Positions 8,533 to 19,755 of a stretch of 64,000 bases of DNA are shown here, one piece after another; the first letter of the stretch is position 1, and the number at the start of each line of letters is the position of its first letter. The position numbers and the translations under genes were made by a program. Origin of the DNA: Pictodentalium vernedei (lineage: Eukaryota; Mollusca; Scaphopoda; Dentaliida; Dentaliidae); assembly GCA_031216915.1 (NCBI GenBank), contig CM062294.1:389785217-389849216 (forward strand), given 5' to 3'. The notes below the pieces were generated by a model. That model was not told the origin of the DNA. It made no database searches and saw only the letters and a list, made by a program, of their open reading frames with translations.

Positions 8533-10359
8533 CTAAGCTTTCTTTGTAATTTTATCATAAATAGCAGAAAGCTTGCCGTCAAAGAGAAGTTCTCCGGAGA
8601 CCGAAGCGACTCTAAGAGAGTTCTGCACCTTAGTATCCACGAGTGTGGATGTAGCTAGGGCTGCGTCACGTCTAACCAACTCCAGGTTTGCCACTGAAAG
8701 GGCGGAGTTACACGTGGAATAAGCTACTGCCCTTGAAAGAAGTCTTAAAGAGGATTGTATATCCTGAAATTCTTTCCCTTGAAGGCACAGTGATAACGCC
8801 TTAGTAAGGTGATCTGCGTAAGATAAGGCATCTAAATTGGCTCTGTTAGACGAAATAGCTGTTTCCAACACCGCGGTTGGAATAGAAGCCGACGACGGTA
8901 ATGATAGCTCTAAGTCTTCCGCCTCATCGTCCATACGCAGAGGAACTCTCGGAATACCCTGTCCTGCCGTGTCGAATTTATTCCTTGCATTAATGAAAGG
9001 CAGGTTGAGAGTATTGGCGGACAAGAAACCTGCTTTCCCTGTCTTGGAAGCAAGTTTAAATATAGCGTCGTTCAATAATTCAAATGTTCTTGCAACATTA
9101 TTGGACTGCGACGGAAACTCGGGAGCGATGTCCCTGAACCGCTCAAAAAATTCAGAGTCCAATGACGCTATAATCCTCTTGTCCAGAACCGCAGCAGTCT
9201 GGCCCGACGGAACAACTTGAGGGAGAAAGTGCCGGATGAAGTCCACGGCAGCTTTATGTTGTTCCGAAAGGGATAGCTCCAAATCATCCGTATCCCTTTC
9301 ACCATCCGGTCGGACCTCATGATGCTCCCGGTCGTCCGCCCCCGATGCTTCGGCGGAGCGTACCGACCCAGCGCCGTCGGATAATTCCCGAGCCGACACC
9401 GTTTCTGTCAGCTGCTGGGATGCTGCGATAAGCTGTGCTATCTGCACAAGAATGTCCGGCATCGAGACCTGCGGAGGCGCAGTCTTCCGCTGCTTCGCCG
9501 AGGGCAGCTCCGCATCAGATGGCTCCAGCATACTTTTTCTATGCGAACGTCCGGAGTCCATCGGCCTCGTGTCCCTGGCTGCCGGATGGTGTGACCTGGT
9601 CGCCGAAGAATCCTTGATCGGCGAAGCTGGTAAGATATCGGCGGTCACGCAGCCAAGGTGCGGTCGTGTGCGCTGACGAGAAGAAGAAGCCTTAGCAGTC
9701 TCCGCGGACTGCCTATACAACGGAGCGTCCCGAGCGACGGACGTATGCTCCGCTTGCGACACATTTTGTACCACAACATCTGGTCCCAGATGTTGTTGTA
9801 CGAGAGAGGGGCCTCTCTCGCTCGCGGCCCGGCTGGACCTGGACGAGCTAGGAACCGGACTCAAAGGCTTCCTCCGATCTCGCTTACTATCCGCCGTCAC
9901 TGGGTGTGCACATTGAATGTTTATAGTGCTCGCATCACCCAACATTTCCTCCTGGACCGCATCGGACGAACCCGGCTGCCGAACCATTCGGTGAATGGAC
10001 GCTACACCGGGCGAGCTAGCGGACGACATTTGTTTAATCTCCATGAGCACTTTTGCCGCTAGCTCTGAATTCATTTGTGACGACGGAAGCGCACTTGCAG
10101 AAGATAACATGGAAACATCACCCTGTTCTTGTTCCTCTGAAATAGAAACTGAGAGAGTAGAGTGACCTTGCGGAGAAAGAGCCGGCATAGCCCTTTCTCC
10201 AGTAACAACATACCGTGACACACGTTTCCAATGTTTGTCATCCCAATATTGACATATAGAACAGGGATTAGTGCGAGAACACTGACTACAATTAATACAA
10301 TGATCATGAAAGTCAGAGGAAGACTTCTTCCCATGACAATTTGAACAATATCCTTTCAT
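8533..10359 (-). CDS. DIRS-A gag (608 residues)
   Basis: Structural protein candidate of the retrotransposon. The start is the ATG at 10359, placed identically to that of A1. The N-terminus carries a C-x2-C-x9-H-x2-C-x2-C-x2-C-x5-C-x2-C cluster (residues 5-36). The middle (about 60-370) is rich in Ser, Arg and Glu and probably disordered. The C-terminal 240 residues contain the conserved core, with blocks such as LPFINARNKFD and SNRANLDALSYADHLTKAL, which are recognisable in the decayed gags of B1, E and F. The frame ends at an amber codon directly before the Arg/Gly-rich tail. It lies downstream of a leader that H1 interrupts, so its mRNA would now carry 4.6 kb of foreign sequence. Identification as gag rests on position, composition and the zinc-binding cluster. 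Confidence 0.85.
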   Translation of the reverse strand: MKGYCSNCHGKKSSSDFHDHCINCSQCSRTNPCSICQYWDDKHWKRVSRYVVTGERAMPALSPQGHSTLSVSISEEQEQGDVSMLSSASALPSSQMNSELAAKVLMEIKQMSSASSPGVASIHRMVRQPGSSDAVQEEMLGDASTINIQCAHPVTADSKRDRRKPLSPVPSSSRSSRAASERGPSLVQQHLGPDVVVQNVSQAEHTSVARDAPLYRQSAETAKASSSRQRTRPHLGCVTADILPASPIKDSSATRSHHPAARDTRPMDSGRSHRKSMLEPSDAELPSAKQRKTAPPQVSMPDILVQIAQLIAASQQLTETVSARELSDGAGSVRSAEASGADDREHHEVRPDGERDTDDLELSLSEQHKAAVDFIRHFLPQVVPSGQTAAVLDKRIIASLDSEFFERFRDIAPEFPSQSNNVARTFELLNDAIFKLASKTGKAGFLSANTLNLPFINARNKFDTAGQGIPRVPLRMDDEAEDLELSLPSSASIPTAVLETAISSNRANLDALSYADHLTKALSLCLQGKEFQDIQSSLRLLSRAVAYSTCNSALSVANLELVRRDAALATSTLVDTKVQNSLRVASVSGELLFDGKLSAIYDKITKKA

Positions 10360-10436
10360 TGTGAAAAGTCAACAACAAGTCCTAGTTACTCGCACAAACC
10401 CCTGACACAAAGATACATAATAACATGATCCATTAA
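10360..10436 (-). other. DIRS-A leader, gag-proximal part
   Basis: Non-coding leader that matches 1230-1306 of A1 up to the point where H1 begins. It resumes at 15006. Confidence 0.8.
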
Positions 10437-10799
10437 CAAGAGGCCCCACGTGGCCTTAATCGCTCACCTGACAAAGTGACTCTAAGAAGTATTTTAGGTC
10501 ACCTTCACCATGTCATGCCTCATCAACATTAACTGGTTGAGTGATAGATTTTGTTTGAAGTTCAACATTTGTTACCTAAAATTAGTTTTATTTAAAATCA
10601 TTGGTGTGTGGCCAATCTCCAATGATTTTTAATAAAGCAAATTTATCTCTGCAGACAAACTGGTTTAGCATGAAGCACAAACAAGGAATGTGAAGAGATA
10701 GCCTTGGACATCTCTCCCCAACTGTGGATATCTTCCATGTGCTACATGTACATATTTGCATGCAAGAAAACAAAAATTTTCACAAATTTTCCAAAATAT

Positions 10800-11079
10800 T
10801 AGTTTTTTTTATCATCATTGGAACAAGCTCAGACAGCTTATTCCAATAGGGGTATGGGAAGATCAGGTATATTTTTGAGACAGAAATGTGAATATATAAA
10901 TAATGGTGTTTTTTTGTGAATGATGCTGGAGAATTTTGCGTAAAGATATGGTAAATGGTTTGTTCTAGATACAGAATGATGCAAAAGTATTTAAATTTGA
11001 TTAGGCAAGTTGTTCCTATAATGCATTTAAAAACTGAAGTAACTGTTTTTTTGCTGCCGAACTTTTAGATGTGTGTGTC

Positions 11080-11129
<50 letters not shown>

Positions 11130-11710
11130 GGGGTAAGAGTGTTCTTGCAAACAAAATTCCTGAATAAATGGAAAATTTTATTTTTTGTGTGAAAGACATA
11201 GTGCGTGAATGTTGATTGGAACAAGCTTAGAGAGCTCATTTTAATGTGAAGTCATAAAGCTGTGTTTTACGTACGAAATTCTGGAATAACTAAAAAATTG
11301 CTTTTTTGACTCAAAAAGCATGGTGTGCGACCTCTCATTGGAATGAGCTCAAAAAGCTCATTCCAATGGGGTATTTACAAGCGATAAGTACATGTATGTT
11401 TAAGAGACAAAAATTAAAATTTGAATAGCGATTTTTGCGAAGAATGCCGACAAGTTTTGGCAGTTATGCTGGTAAAAAGGTAAGATATGCAAAGTGGTTG
11501 TTTTTTAGAGGCGACATTTAATTAAGGGGAATTAACCCTTGATTACTGAGGTAACTTCTAAAAGTACTGAAATTTCATGAAGCAATGTGAATAACAGACA
11601 ACAGTTGCCTAAAAATTTCATGAATAACTAAAATTTTTATTCTTTTGTCTCGAAAACATGGCATATGACCTTTGTTGGAATGAGCTGAATGCGTGTGTTC
11701 CAATGAGGGG
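10800..11710 (+). repeat. Four hairpins of the ATTGGAAYRAGCT type inside H1
   Basis: Inverted repeats near 10817-10850, 11213-11245, 11337-11371 and 11674-11702 have arms like CATTGGAATGAGCTC and GAGCTCATTCCAATG, with varying sequence but kept pairing. A GT/G microsatellite lies at about 11072-11132. The stretch is otherwise AT-rich with no gene. Confidence 0.65.
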
Positions 11711-11869
11711 TCATAAAATTTGAACGAAGATTTGTGTGAATAATGCATTAGTACTGCTAAACTTGGGTAAACGGTTCACCCTGGATACCACCCCTTCTAT
11801 AGTAGATCTTTTCTGCAAATTTTGTCTAAGATTCTATCAACTTTACAAATAAATACGTTCATGAATCAC

Positions 11870-14290
11870 AATCAGATCCACCCCACAATGTTGCATACCA
11901 AATATCAAAAGATTCTGCCTGCTGGATCTGGAGAAGAAGATTTTTTAAGAAATATGCCTGAAATGCACTAAGTTAAAATTTGGGCTCCTATACGGAGCCC
12001 AAATATAAACCCAGGGGGCCGATTTGAACAAACTTGAATCAGATCCACCCCACAATGTTGCTTACCAAATATGAAAAGTTTCTGAAGCTGGATCTGGAGA
12101 AGAAGATTTTTTAAGAAATTTGCCTGAAATGCACTAAGTTCGAATTCGAGCTTCTATAGTGAGCCCAAATATGAAACTAGGAAGCCGATTTGAACAAACT
12201 TGAATCAGATCCACCCCACAATGTTGCATACCAAATATCAAAAGATTCTGCCTGCTGGATCTGGAGAAGAAGATTTTTTAATAAATTTGCCCGAAATGCA
12301 CTAAGTGCGAATTCAGGCTCCTATATTAAGCCCAAATATGAATCCAGGGGGCCGATTTGAACAAACTTGAATCAGATCCACCCCGCAATGTTGCATACCA
12401 AATATCAAAAGATTCTGCCTGCTGGATCTGGAGGAGAAGATTTTTGAAGAAATTTGCCCGAAATGCACTAAGTTTGAATTCGAGCTTCTATAGTGAGCCC
12501 AAATATGAATCCAGGGGGCCGATTTGAACAAACTTGAATCAGATCCACCCCGCAATGTTGCATACCAAATATCAAAAGATTCTGCCTGCTGGATCTGGAG
12601 AAGATGATTTTTTAAGAAATTTGCCTGAAATGCACTAAGTTCGAATTCGAGCTTCTATAGTAAGCCCAAATATGAATCTAAGGAGCCGATTTGAACAAAT
12701 TTGCATCAGATCCATCCCACAATGTTGCATACCAAATATCAAAAGATTCTGCCTGCTGGATCTGGAGAAGAAAATTTTTTAAGAAATTTGCCTGAAATGC
12801 ACTAAGTTCGAATTCGAGCTTCTATAGTGAGCCCAAATATGAATCTAGGAAGCCGATTTGAACAAACTTGAATCAGATCCATCCCACAATGTTGCATACC
12901 AAATATCAAAAGATTCTGCCTGCTGGATCTGGAGAAGAAGATTTTTTAATAAATTTGCTTGAAATGCATTAAGTTCAAATTTGGGCTCCTATACCGAGCC
13001 CAAATATAAACCCAGGGGGCCGATTTGAACAAACTTGAATCAGATCCACCCCGCAATGTTGCTTACCAAATATGAAAAGATTCTGCCTGCTGGATCTGGA
13101 AAAGAAGATTTTTTAAGAAATTTGCATGAAAGCACTAAGTTCAAATTCGAGCTTCTATAGTGAGCCCAAATATGAATCTAGGAAGCCGATTTGAACAAAC
13201 TTGAATCAGATCCACCCCACAATGTTGCATACCAAATATCAAAAGATTCTGCCTGCTGGATCTGGACAAGAAGATTTTTTAAGAAATTTGCCTAAATGCA
13301 CTAAGTTCGAAATCGGGCTTCTATACTGAGCCCAAATATGAACCCAGGGGGCCGATTTGAACAAACTTGAATCAGATCCACCCTACAATGTTGCATACCA
13401 AATATCAAAAGATTCTGCCTGCTGGATCTGGAGAAGAAGATTTTTTAAGAAATTTGCCTGAAATGCACTAAGTTCGAAATTGGGCTCCTATACTGAGCCC
13501 AAATATTAACCCAGGGATCCGATTTGAACAAACTTGAATCAGATCCACCCCACAATGTTGCTTACCAAATATGAAAAGATTCTGCCTGCTGGATCTGGAG
13601 AAGAAGATTTTTTAAGAAATTTGCCTGAAATGCACTAAGTTCGAATTCGGGCTTCTATAGTAAGCCCAAATATGAATCCAGGGGGCCGATTTGAACAAAC
13701 TTGAATCAGATCTACCCCGCAACGTTGCATACCAAATATCAAAAGATTCTGCCTGCTGGATCTGGAGAAGAAGATTTTTGAAGAAATGTGCCTGAAATGC
13801 ACTAAGTTCGAATTCAAGCTCCTATAGTGAGCCCAAATATGAATCTAGGGAGCCGATTTGAACAAACTTGAATCAGATCCACCCTACAATGTCGCATGCC
13901 AAATATCAAAAGATTCTGCCTGCTGGATCTGGAGAAGAAGATTTTCAAAGAAATTTGCCTGAAATGCAGTAAGTTCAAATTTGGGCTCCTATACTGAGCC
14001 CAAATATAAACCCAGAGGGCCGATTTGAACAAACTTGAATCAGATCCACCCCACAATGTTGCATACCAAATATCAAAAGATTCTGCCTGCTGGATCTGGA
14101 GAAGAAGATTTTTTAAGAAATTTGCCTGAAATGCACTAAGTTCGAAATCGGGCTCCTATACTGAGCCCAAATATGAACCCAGGGGGCCGATTTGAACAAA
14201 CTTGAATCAGATCCACCCTACAATGTTGCATACCAAATATCAAAAGATTCTGCCTGCTGGATCTGGAGAAGAAGATTTTTTAATGTTTTT
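11870..14290 (+). repeat. 167-bp tandem repeat array (about 15 units) in H1
   Basis: The motif CAGATCCA recurs at 11873, 12040, 12206, 12373, 12540, 12707, 12874, 13041, 13207, 13373, 13540, 13707, 13874, 14041 and 14208: a constant spacing of 166-167 bp. Units differ mainly in the block around GAGCCCAAATAT, which falls into at least two variants. Open frames on the minus strand here are by-products of the repeat. Confidence 0.95.
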
Positions 14291-15005
14291 CCCATTGCCT
14301 ACAGTGTTAAAAAGTGCTGACTCAGCACTTTTTCAAAGTCCCGAAACTGTACCCTATGATAAAACCGATGGCAATTTTTTTTTACCAATCCTTTCTGTTG
14401 GTCCTAAGGAAGCTGCACACCAAATAAAAATTCTCAGTGCCGTGCAGTTTTGGAGATATGGGCGTTTTAAATTTTTTCTATTTTTAGCTCCTGCGGTTCC
14501 CACGGGGCTGCGGGAAAATTTTTTTTTGCATAAATCAAGTACTCATGACCCAATAAGCCGTCACATAAAATTTGGTTCAAATCAGCCTCTCGGTTTGGAA
14601 AATAGAAATTTTGGGCGGGGCAAAAAATTTTGCCCCTCCCATAACGACGCCAAGTATAGCCCCACAAACTTCTCTTGAACAAATCTGAGTCTACACCTCA
14701 AAAGGAAGCTGCACACCAAATATCAAGTCTCTGCTACTGCTGGTTCATGAGAAGAAGATTTACAAAGATTTTGGTGCCCCTTGGGGGCGTGGCACCACCC
14801 AGGAGGAGGGGCAACTTCATTTGAACAAATCTGAATTGGCATTAGGTAATAAACATTTAGCCAACATTTGAATAAAATTGGGCTAGTGGTTTAGGAGGAG
14901 AAGTCGATAATGTAAAGTTAACGCCGGACGGACGACGACGGACGCCGGACGCCGGACAGAAAGTGATTAGTAAAGCTCCCCTTGAGCTTCGCTCAGGTGA
15001 GCTAA

Positions 15006-15805
15006 TAATGAAAAAACAATTGCAAATCAAAATAATTTTGAAAAAATATTTTTTCAGCGAAGCCCAAGTTTCTGAAAAGTAACGTTGAGCCCCGATGGAT
15101 CCGATGGCTAAGTGTGGTCAAAAATTTTAAATTTATATTAAATAATTAATGAGACACGGATAATATAAATTTATCTAATAGTGAGATAAACTACACCAAA
15201 GGCAAACAGCCCCCCTCAAAAAAGGCTGTTGCCAATGTAAACAAACAGTGTAAAACACCAGAAAACATGACTCCAGGCACTGAAAAAACTGGCCCGAAAT
15301 CAGTCATCAAAATTACACTCTATCTGATGCAAGACAGAGACTCCCAGGGGAGAATCTGCAGAACATCAGATGGAAGATGCAGAACACAACGTTTATACAC
15401 CCATGGGTGAAAACGTAACTATGGGGAAAATAACAGAAAACATTCTGTAACCAAGCAACTCTCCCAAGAAAATTTTAGAAATGAACTTTCTCAAAATATG
15501 CCAAAAGCATGGGAGAATTGCAAGGGGGGACTTAGAAGGCCAGGGGAGAGGAAACACTGAATAAGCAGTGCAACAATTTAGCAAGAATGACAACAAGAGG
15601 CCCATGCCTCGAAAATAGGCAACTTAACATAATTTCATAAAAAATTTTAAGTACAGCCCTGATTATTTTTTGTCACTCCTTTTTCCTCTCCTCCTTCTAT
15701 ATCCTCCTTAGAATCACCATTTCTCCAAAAATTACGTGTCTGGCATCCTTTAAACTGAGATTTACAAGCACAAAGATCAGTGAGATGTTGACTGATGAAG
15801 GGCCA
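15006..15805 (-). other. DIRS-A leader, distal part (copy A2)
   Basis: Continuation of the leader after H1, parallel to 1307-2119 of A1. It holds a potential stem of CAACTCTCCCA (15456-15466) with TGGGAGAATTG (15510-15520). No gene is seen. Confidence 0.75.
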
Positions 15806-16012
15806 AACAGAGAATGATAATTGGCGCCAATTTCGGGACGTCCTTGACACTGCGCATGCGCAGTGGGGGCGTAGTATGGAAGTCCTATAGGACATGATTT
15901 CTTTTGGTTTTGGATGCAAATTTTGGGGATTGGGGGGCAAAATTTGTGTTTGGCCCTGGTTTTGTTAGAGTTAGCACCAGCTAAGTCTGGGTCATTGGTA
16001 CAGTATAAAAAT
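15806..16012 (-). repeat. DIRS-A right inverted terminal repeat, copy A2
   Basis: Inverse complement of the left repeat, with the 18-bp NRF-1-like palindrome at 15848-15865. The terminus CAGTATAAAAAT matches those of A1 and D. Confidence 0.92.
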
Positions 16013-17240
16013 ATCTTCTCTGTTAGTTATCATAACAGAAATGAATGGGTGCCGCCCTAGTTCCTGATGTACGCTACTACTATCGAGTTGTCCAACAATA
16101 TCTGAACATGCGTGTCCACAAATAATGTGAATCTATTGATGTAGCGCTAACAATATTGACATTATTCTTTGATGCTTATGTGTTTCTCCAGGAACCGAGG
16201 GACCAAGACCCCTGCATTTTGAGTCTGTCAGACTCAGGGTTGTGCCCCAAATTATTGACTCACACCCGTCATAATCGTGAAAGCCGGATCTGGCAGTTGC
16301 AGCAGAACTCTTTGAGTTAATCACTGAATATCTGCCCCAAAATGGATCCTTTGTTTATTAGATACATTAAAACAATACTGGTCTTGAGTGAATGCATCTT
16401 CACACTCCAGTTCTGGGTAAAGAATAACTGGAGGGGATGTGTGCGTAAGCGACACATCTGAATAAGATGCGTAGCCGCTCCGCACAACCCCATCTGTCAC
16501 ATAAAATTCTCGCTGTTAATGCATCTGATAGTAGACAAAAGCGAGTATAACAACTGACTAATTTCGCTCTGGATAATGGCAGACAACCAGATTGTTGTGA
16601 GACATTACTGAGTTCATTATACAAGTGACAGCCCAGGGCGCTGGATTCAGACCGAAGCACATCACTCAAAACTGAAATACTATCCCTTGGACAACAAACC
16701 ATAGGTACTTTCTGAATGCCGGATATACCAGGACATGAAAGAACGGATCCATAGATCTATGCTTGTCGCATAGTCGATCACTCAATTGCTCGCTTTTACC
16801 GACTAAATGATTACCATAAATAAACTTTTAGAGCTACGATAAACTTGTTATCCAGCTCAAGTCTATTAACAGTCGGAACGAGCTCTCTGGCTTCGGTACG
16901 AGTAACATGTGACTATAGAATCCTAGAGAATCTTGATTCTCGACGACCTCTATTACTTTCATTGTCAAGAGAACCTTTACCTCCAATTGGACAGACTCCT
17001 ATGCAAGGATTTGACGGAAGCATTGTCTATCACGGACATTAATTTAGTGGTGATTTCTCTTGGAAAGATAGCCATAGGCCACACGAGACCACACTTCTCG
17101 CCTACTGGCCTACCGTAATAGTTATCCAGTTTGATGCGAATCTTGATAACCATCCATCAACTGCTAAGCAATAGAGGTCCTAACCCTCACCTGTAGTACC
17201 TGCGAGGCCTACAGAAGGAGAAACTATGTCCCCTTCGCGA
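16013..17240 (-). pseudogene. DIRS-B RNaseH-RT remnant, 5' fragment (copy B1)
   Basis: Continues the gene broken at 4589. RNase H and RT motifs are recognisable in scattered frames on the minus strand. The RNase H MTDAS motif reads MTGVS, losing the first catalytic Asp, and copy E has the same Asp-to-Gly change. Multiple stops and frameshifts mean no protein is made. Confidence 0.75.
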
Positions 17241-17459
17241 AGAGCCTCGAGCCAACTGCCTAGGGTCGTCTGACCGGTAGTCTCGATCAGACCTAAGCCC
17301 AGTATCCAAGTCGCTGTATGAAGATCCCTAGAGTAACTATAGGAGGGTTACCTATACCCTCGCAAAGAGTCCTTTTTAGACGACTTTCTGTCTAGGATGT
17401 CCTCCCTTACTCTTTTCTGCTATTGCGGGTCGTTTAGACACCGTCTTAAGGAGCAGAGT
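17241..17459 (-). pseudogene. Arg-rich gag tail / RT linker remnant (copy B1)
   Basis: Parallel to 8257-8530 of A2 with heavy decay. No open frame is left. Confidence 0.5.
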
Positions 17460-19755
17460 ATTGATGCTTTCTTTGTAGCTCGGTCATAAACCAATGACAG
17501 CTTATCGTCAAAAACTTAGTGTCCGGAAACCGGAGCGACCCGTAGAGAGTTTTTCACCTTGTCATCTATTAAAGATGACGACGCAAGGGCTCCGTCACGT
17601 CTGATTAACTCCAAATTAGCAACTGTTAAGACAGAGTTATACGTGATAAATATAATAGCCCTGGAAGGACTCTAAATGAGGTACCAACGTCCTCAAATTC
17701 CTTTCCGTAGAGACGTTGCGTCACAGTTCTTAAAGGTGTTCTGCGTAAGACAGTCAGTCTAAATTCGCTCTGAATGAAGAAATTGCCGTCTCAATTGTGT
17801 CCGAGTGAATAGTGAATGACGAAGGTAAGGCCATACTAGGTCCTTCGCCTGCTCATTCAAACGCAAAGGAACTCTCTTTTCATCTTCCCCGTTTTCTGTT
17901 ATAATCGGTAAAATTATGGAAGATGATGACAAGAAACTGCCTTACTTCTTCCCACTGGGAAGATAAATATAGCATCGTCTAAAAGGCCTAAGGCCTGCAA
18001 CACCTGTCTAGACTTAACCGAAAAAGACATGACCTCCTCTTTTTCCGGATGAAGTCAGCGTCCAACAATGCTAGCGGTTTCTTGCAAGTAGATGCAGCAT
18101 TCTGATTCACTGGAACAAATTCAGGGTAGTGTTGATGGATTAAATCCATCACAACCCTGTGTTGTTCCGAAAGGGAAGGGTAATCCCCCTCCGTATCCCT
18201 TTCATCATTCGTCTGAATCAGTTGAAAATCACGGTCAGCAGCATCTGAACGTGCAGATGACTGGACCGACCCAGCACCATCCGACAGCTCTGGTTCTGAG
18301 ACTGCCGTCGGCTGCTTCTGCACTTGCTGGGATGCTGCGATGAACTGCGCAATCTGCGACAGCAAATCCATTACAGAGGCCTGAGGAGCAGCGGCCTTCC
18401 ATTCTGGCCACTGGCTGCTCCCAGGACAGTGTGTCTGAGATGGCTCTTTTCACCGGACGTCCCGAGATATGAGGTCTCGTCTCTTAGCTTCTGAATAGTG
18501 CTACTTTCGAGCGGTCGCAGCATTCTGTTTCTCAGGCACGAACTCAGGGAAGTATTGATGCATTAGATCCATCGCCACCCTGTGTTGTTCCAAAAGGGAA
18601 GGGTAATTCTCCTTCAAATCCCTTTCACCATCTGACTGAATCAGACTATACTCACGGTCATCGGCATCTGAACGCGCAGATGACTGGACCGACCCAACAC
18701 CATCCGACAGCTCAGGTACTGAGCCAGCTGTCGGCTGCTTCTGCACTTGCTGCGATGAGCTGCGCAATCTGCGACAGCAAGTCCGTTACGGAGGCCTGAG
18801 GGGCAGTGGTCTTGGCTGTCGGCTGCTCCTGGGACAGTGTGTCCAAGATGGCTCTTTTCTGCGGACGACCCGATGAATGAGGCCTCGGCTCCTTGGCTAC
18901 AGTATGGTGTGACTTCTTGACGAAGAGTGGACCTTCTTGGCGATGCAGGCTGGATATCAGAAGTCATGTAGCCAAGGTGCGGTCGTGTGTGCTTGGTAGA
19001 CGCTGAAGAAGAAGCCATAACTATAGCTTACCCCGGCTGTGAACTGAACGGAGCATCCCGGACAGGAGGCAGGGACGTATGCTCTGACTGATGAAAGTTC
19101 CGAACCACAACATCTGACCCCAACATCTGACCCCAGATGTTGTTATGAAAGAGAGAGGGATCTCTCGCTTGCGGTCCTTCAGACCTCGCCGAGCTTCCCG
19201 CTGAACTTGCTGGCTTCTTCCTCTCCATCGTCGCAGGGTGAGCCTGTTATTTTATAGTGCACGCTCTACCCCTTCTACTCTCCTTGACCGCAACAGACAC
19301 ACCCGGCATCACGGTACCCACGGATGGTGTAACCGCTTCACCGGTCGAGCTAGCTGGCGACAGGGAGCTGAAAACTTGCTGTGGTTTATTGCCCTGTCTA
19401 ATATTCATGAGCACTTTAGCCACTAGCTCTATTTGACTGTCTAAATGGGACGACGGGAGCCCACTCTCAGAGGGCGTCACATAAACATCACCATGTTCTT
19501 GTTCCTCTGTAAATAGAAACTAAAAAACTAGAGCGACTTTTTGGTGAGAGGACCGGCAGTGGCCCTTCGCCGTGAGAGGACCGGCAGTGGCCTCTCGCTA
19601 ACAATGTACCGTGACACCCGTCTCCAACGTTTGTCATCCCATGTGACACACGTTGAGCAAGAATTAGTGGGAGTACATCGACTACAAGCAAGGCAACCAA
19701 CATGTAAATCCGAGGAAAGGCTTCCTCGCCTTGCTTACTGAGCAATATGCTTTCA
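17460..19755 (-). pseudogene. DIRS-B gag remnant with internal duplication (copy B1)
   Basis: Fragments of gag lie in several minus frames, for example near 18371-17988, 18767-18501, 19018-18641 and 19480-19247. A segment of about 420 bp is present twice in tandem (compare CACTTGCTGG at 18321 with CACTTGCTGC at 18744). Copy E has the same duplication, copies A2 and F do not. Stops and shifts prevent a full product. Confidence 0.75.

Larger units (their letters stand above)
10437..15005 (+). mobile_element. Helitron-like non-autonomous element H1
   Basis: A 4,569-bp insertion, absent at the same place in A1. It starts CAAGAGGCC and ends GGTGAGCTAA, between host A and host T, with no target duplication. 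Ending in CTAA fits the CTRR rule of Helitrons. A hairpin (stem TGAGC/GCTCA, loop TTC, 14983-14995) lies exactly 10 nt before the end. A 5' hairpin (AGGCC/GGCCT) follows the start, and GCTCACCTGA (10462-10471) is complementary to the 3' end. Inside are unique AT-rich sequence with hairpins (10480-11860), a 167-bp tandem array, a short segment shared with H2 (14290-14880) and ACGG-rich sequence near 14920-14960. No Rep/helicase coding is seen. Confidence 0.85.
4590..16012 (-). mobile_element. DIRS-A retrotransposon copy A2, full length but interrupted by Helitron-like H1
   Basis: Complete DIRS-A element, 6.85 kb without H1. Order on the minus strand: terminal repeat (about 15806-16012), leader, gag (10359-8533), Arg/Gly-rich tail (8523-8257), RT-RNaseH-MT-like (8191-6530), overlapping recombinase (about 6690-5576), internal complementary region (about 4890-4985), terminal repeat (4590 to about 4818). 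The left end GTTAAAAAA at 4590 is shared exactly with copies D (30866) and G (62870), which have different flanks, and this fixes the terminus. It sits in the RNaseH region of B1: the sequences on either side match 54830-54910 of copy F when joined. No target-site duplication is apparent, as expected for recombinase-mediated insertion. Confidence 0.93.

Noticed and set aside
6330..8582. 750-codon frame as one protein
   Set aside because: Most of it is a Ser/Arg-rich shifted reading of the RT-RNaseH gene. Only its last 110 codons or so match the recombinase N-terminus.
12313..14056. Minus-strand open frames of 60-80 codons with similar protein sequences
   Set aside because: They are translations of the 167-bp tandem repeat. 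The period is not a multiple of three and the frames are not conserved as coding.
11870..14290. CRISPR-like array
   Set aside because: Units are contiguous, diverged tandem repeats without unique spacers, inside a eukaryotic transposon.
10437..15005. TIR DNA transposon with a TAA target duplication for H1
   Set aside because: The H2 empty site excludes a TAA duplication. A|T insertion, the CTAA end and the 3' hairpin fit a Helitron better.
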